Positions 5,500-5,658 of a DNA stretch of 5,658 nucleotides are shown piece by piece. Every line of letters begins with the position of its first letter. Positions within the stretch are counted from its first letter, which is position 1. A model generated the notes under the pieces. That model was not told the origin of the DNA. It saw only the letters and a list, made by a program, of their open reading frames with translations, and did no database searches. This DNA is from an uncultured Clostridia bacterium (GTDB taxonomy: Bacteria > Bacillota > Clostridia > Christensenellales > UBA1242): positions 1-5,658 of the forward strand of contig CALDMJ010000036.1 of NCBI GenBank assembly GCA_937914725.1, written 5' to 3'. A program made the position numbers and the translations under genes.

Positions 5500-5658
5500 G
5501 GTAGCGTAACCTCAATTGTATAAACGTTATGGCAAGAAATATTGTGCTAAAGATAGCGAATATTCACCAGTACTAGAAAAGCGTGTTACGACTTTTGGGG
5601 TGAAGTATAGTGTGGTGCAACTAAATTGTCAACAAATAAGGCGCATAGATTTTATGCG
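5500..5658. other. Right-end region without a convincing gene
   Basis: No gene can be supported in these 159 bases. One frame is open from 5510 to the window end (possible TTG start at 5516), but it has no ribosome binding site at proper distance and no recognisable motif. No clear terminator follows the DUF11 gene before the hairpin at 5642. Confidence 0.4.
5642..5658 (+). other. Hairpin cut by the window edge, possible terminator
   Basis: CGCATA (5642-5647) and TATGCG (5653-5658) form a six-base stem with a five-base loop. G5641 could extend it if the next base is C. A T-run after the window would make it the DUF11 terminator, but this cannot be seen. Confidence 0.3.

Noticed and set aside
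5529..5576. Mini-gene starting at ATG 5529 (MARNIVLKI...)
   Set aside because: Only 15 codons, with no ribosome binding site upstream.

Overview
The window is AT-rich, compact, and looks like a low-GC Gram-positive bacterium, most likely an uncultured Clostridia/Bacillota lineage. The support is strong GGAG/AGGAG-type ribosome binding sites, intrinsic terminators with T-tracts, a TATAAT promoter, an ABC-2 exporter permease of a type common in Bacillota, and a DUF11 protein starting MAKITNQ, a form known mainly from clostridia. The genus cannot be told from the sequence.

Left part (1-3418, + strand) is an ABC exporter operon. A DrrA/CcmA-type ABC ATPase (28-1152, or 223-1152 if an internal start is used) is followed after 14 bases by a large polytopic permease (1167-2813), and after 3 bases by a small membrane-anchored protein with an Ig-like extracytoplasmic part (2817-3242). 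The ATPase frame is fused without a stop to an upstream hydrophobic segment, and both candidate starts have good ribosome binding sites. The last codons of the third gene and the next ~130 bases are clearly more GC-rich than the rest and hold several inverted repeats. The unit ends at a strong terminator (3387-3418).

Middle part (3503-4489, - strand) is a stand-alone class II Fic protein (predicted AMP-transferase) with the full HPFFDGNGRMGR motif, its own inhibitory SxxxEN motif and a C-terminal winged-helix-like domain. It has a near-consensus promoter (TTGTAT-17-TATAAT). Just upstream is an array of five TTGTAT/ATACAA cores: three 12-bp tandem repeats flanked on both sides by inverted cores, one of which is the -35 box. 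This looks like an operator. Part of the array also forms a terminator-like hairpin on the + strand.

Right part (4732-5499, + strand) is transcribed divergently from fic. It encodes a protein with two DUF11 repeats and no signal peptide, with a 14-bp perfect palindrome over its likely promoter. The last 159 bases hold no convincing gene, only a hairpin cut by the window edge.

The exporter genes clearly belong together. Nothing in the sequence ties the exporter, Fic and DUF11 genes to one pathway. The fic operator array and the leaderless DUF11 protein are the most interesting items.
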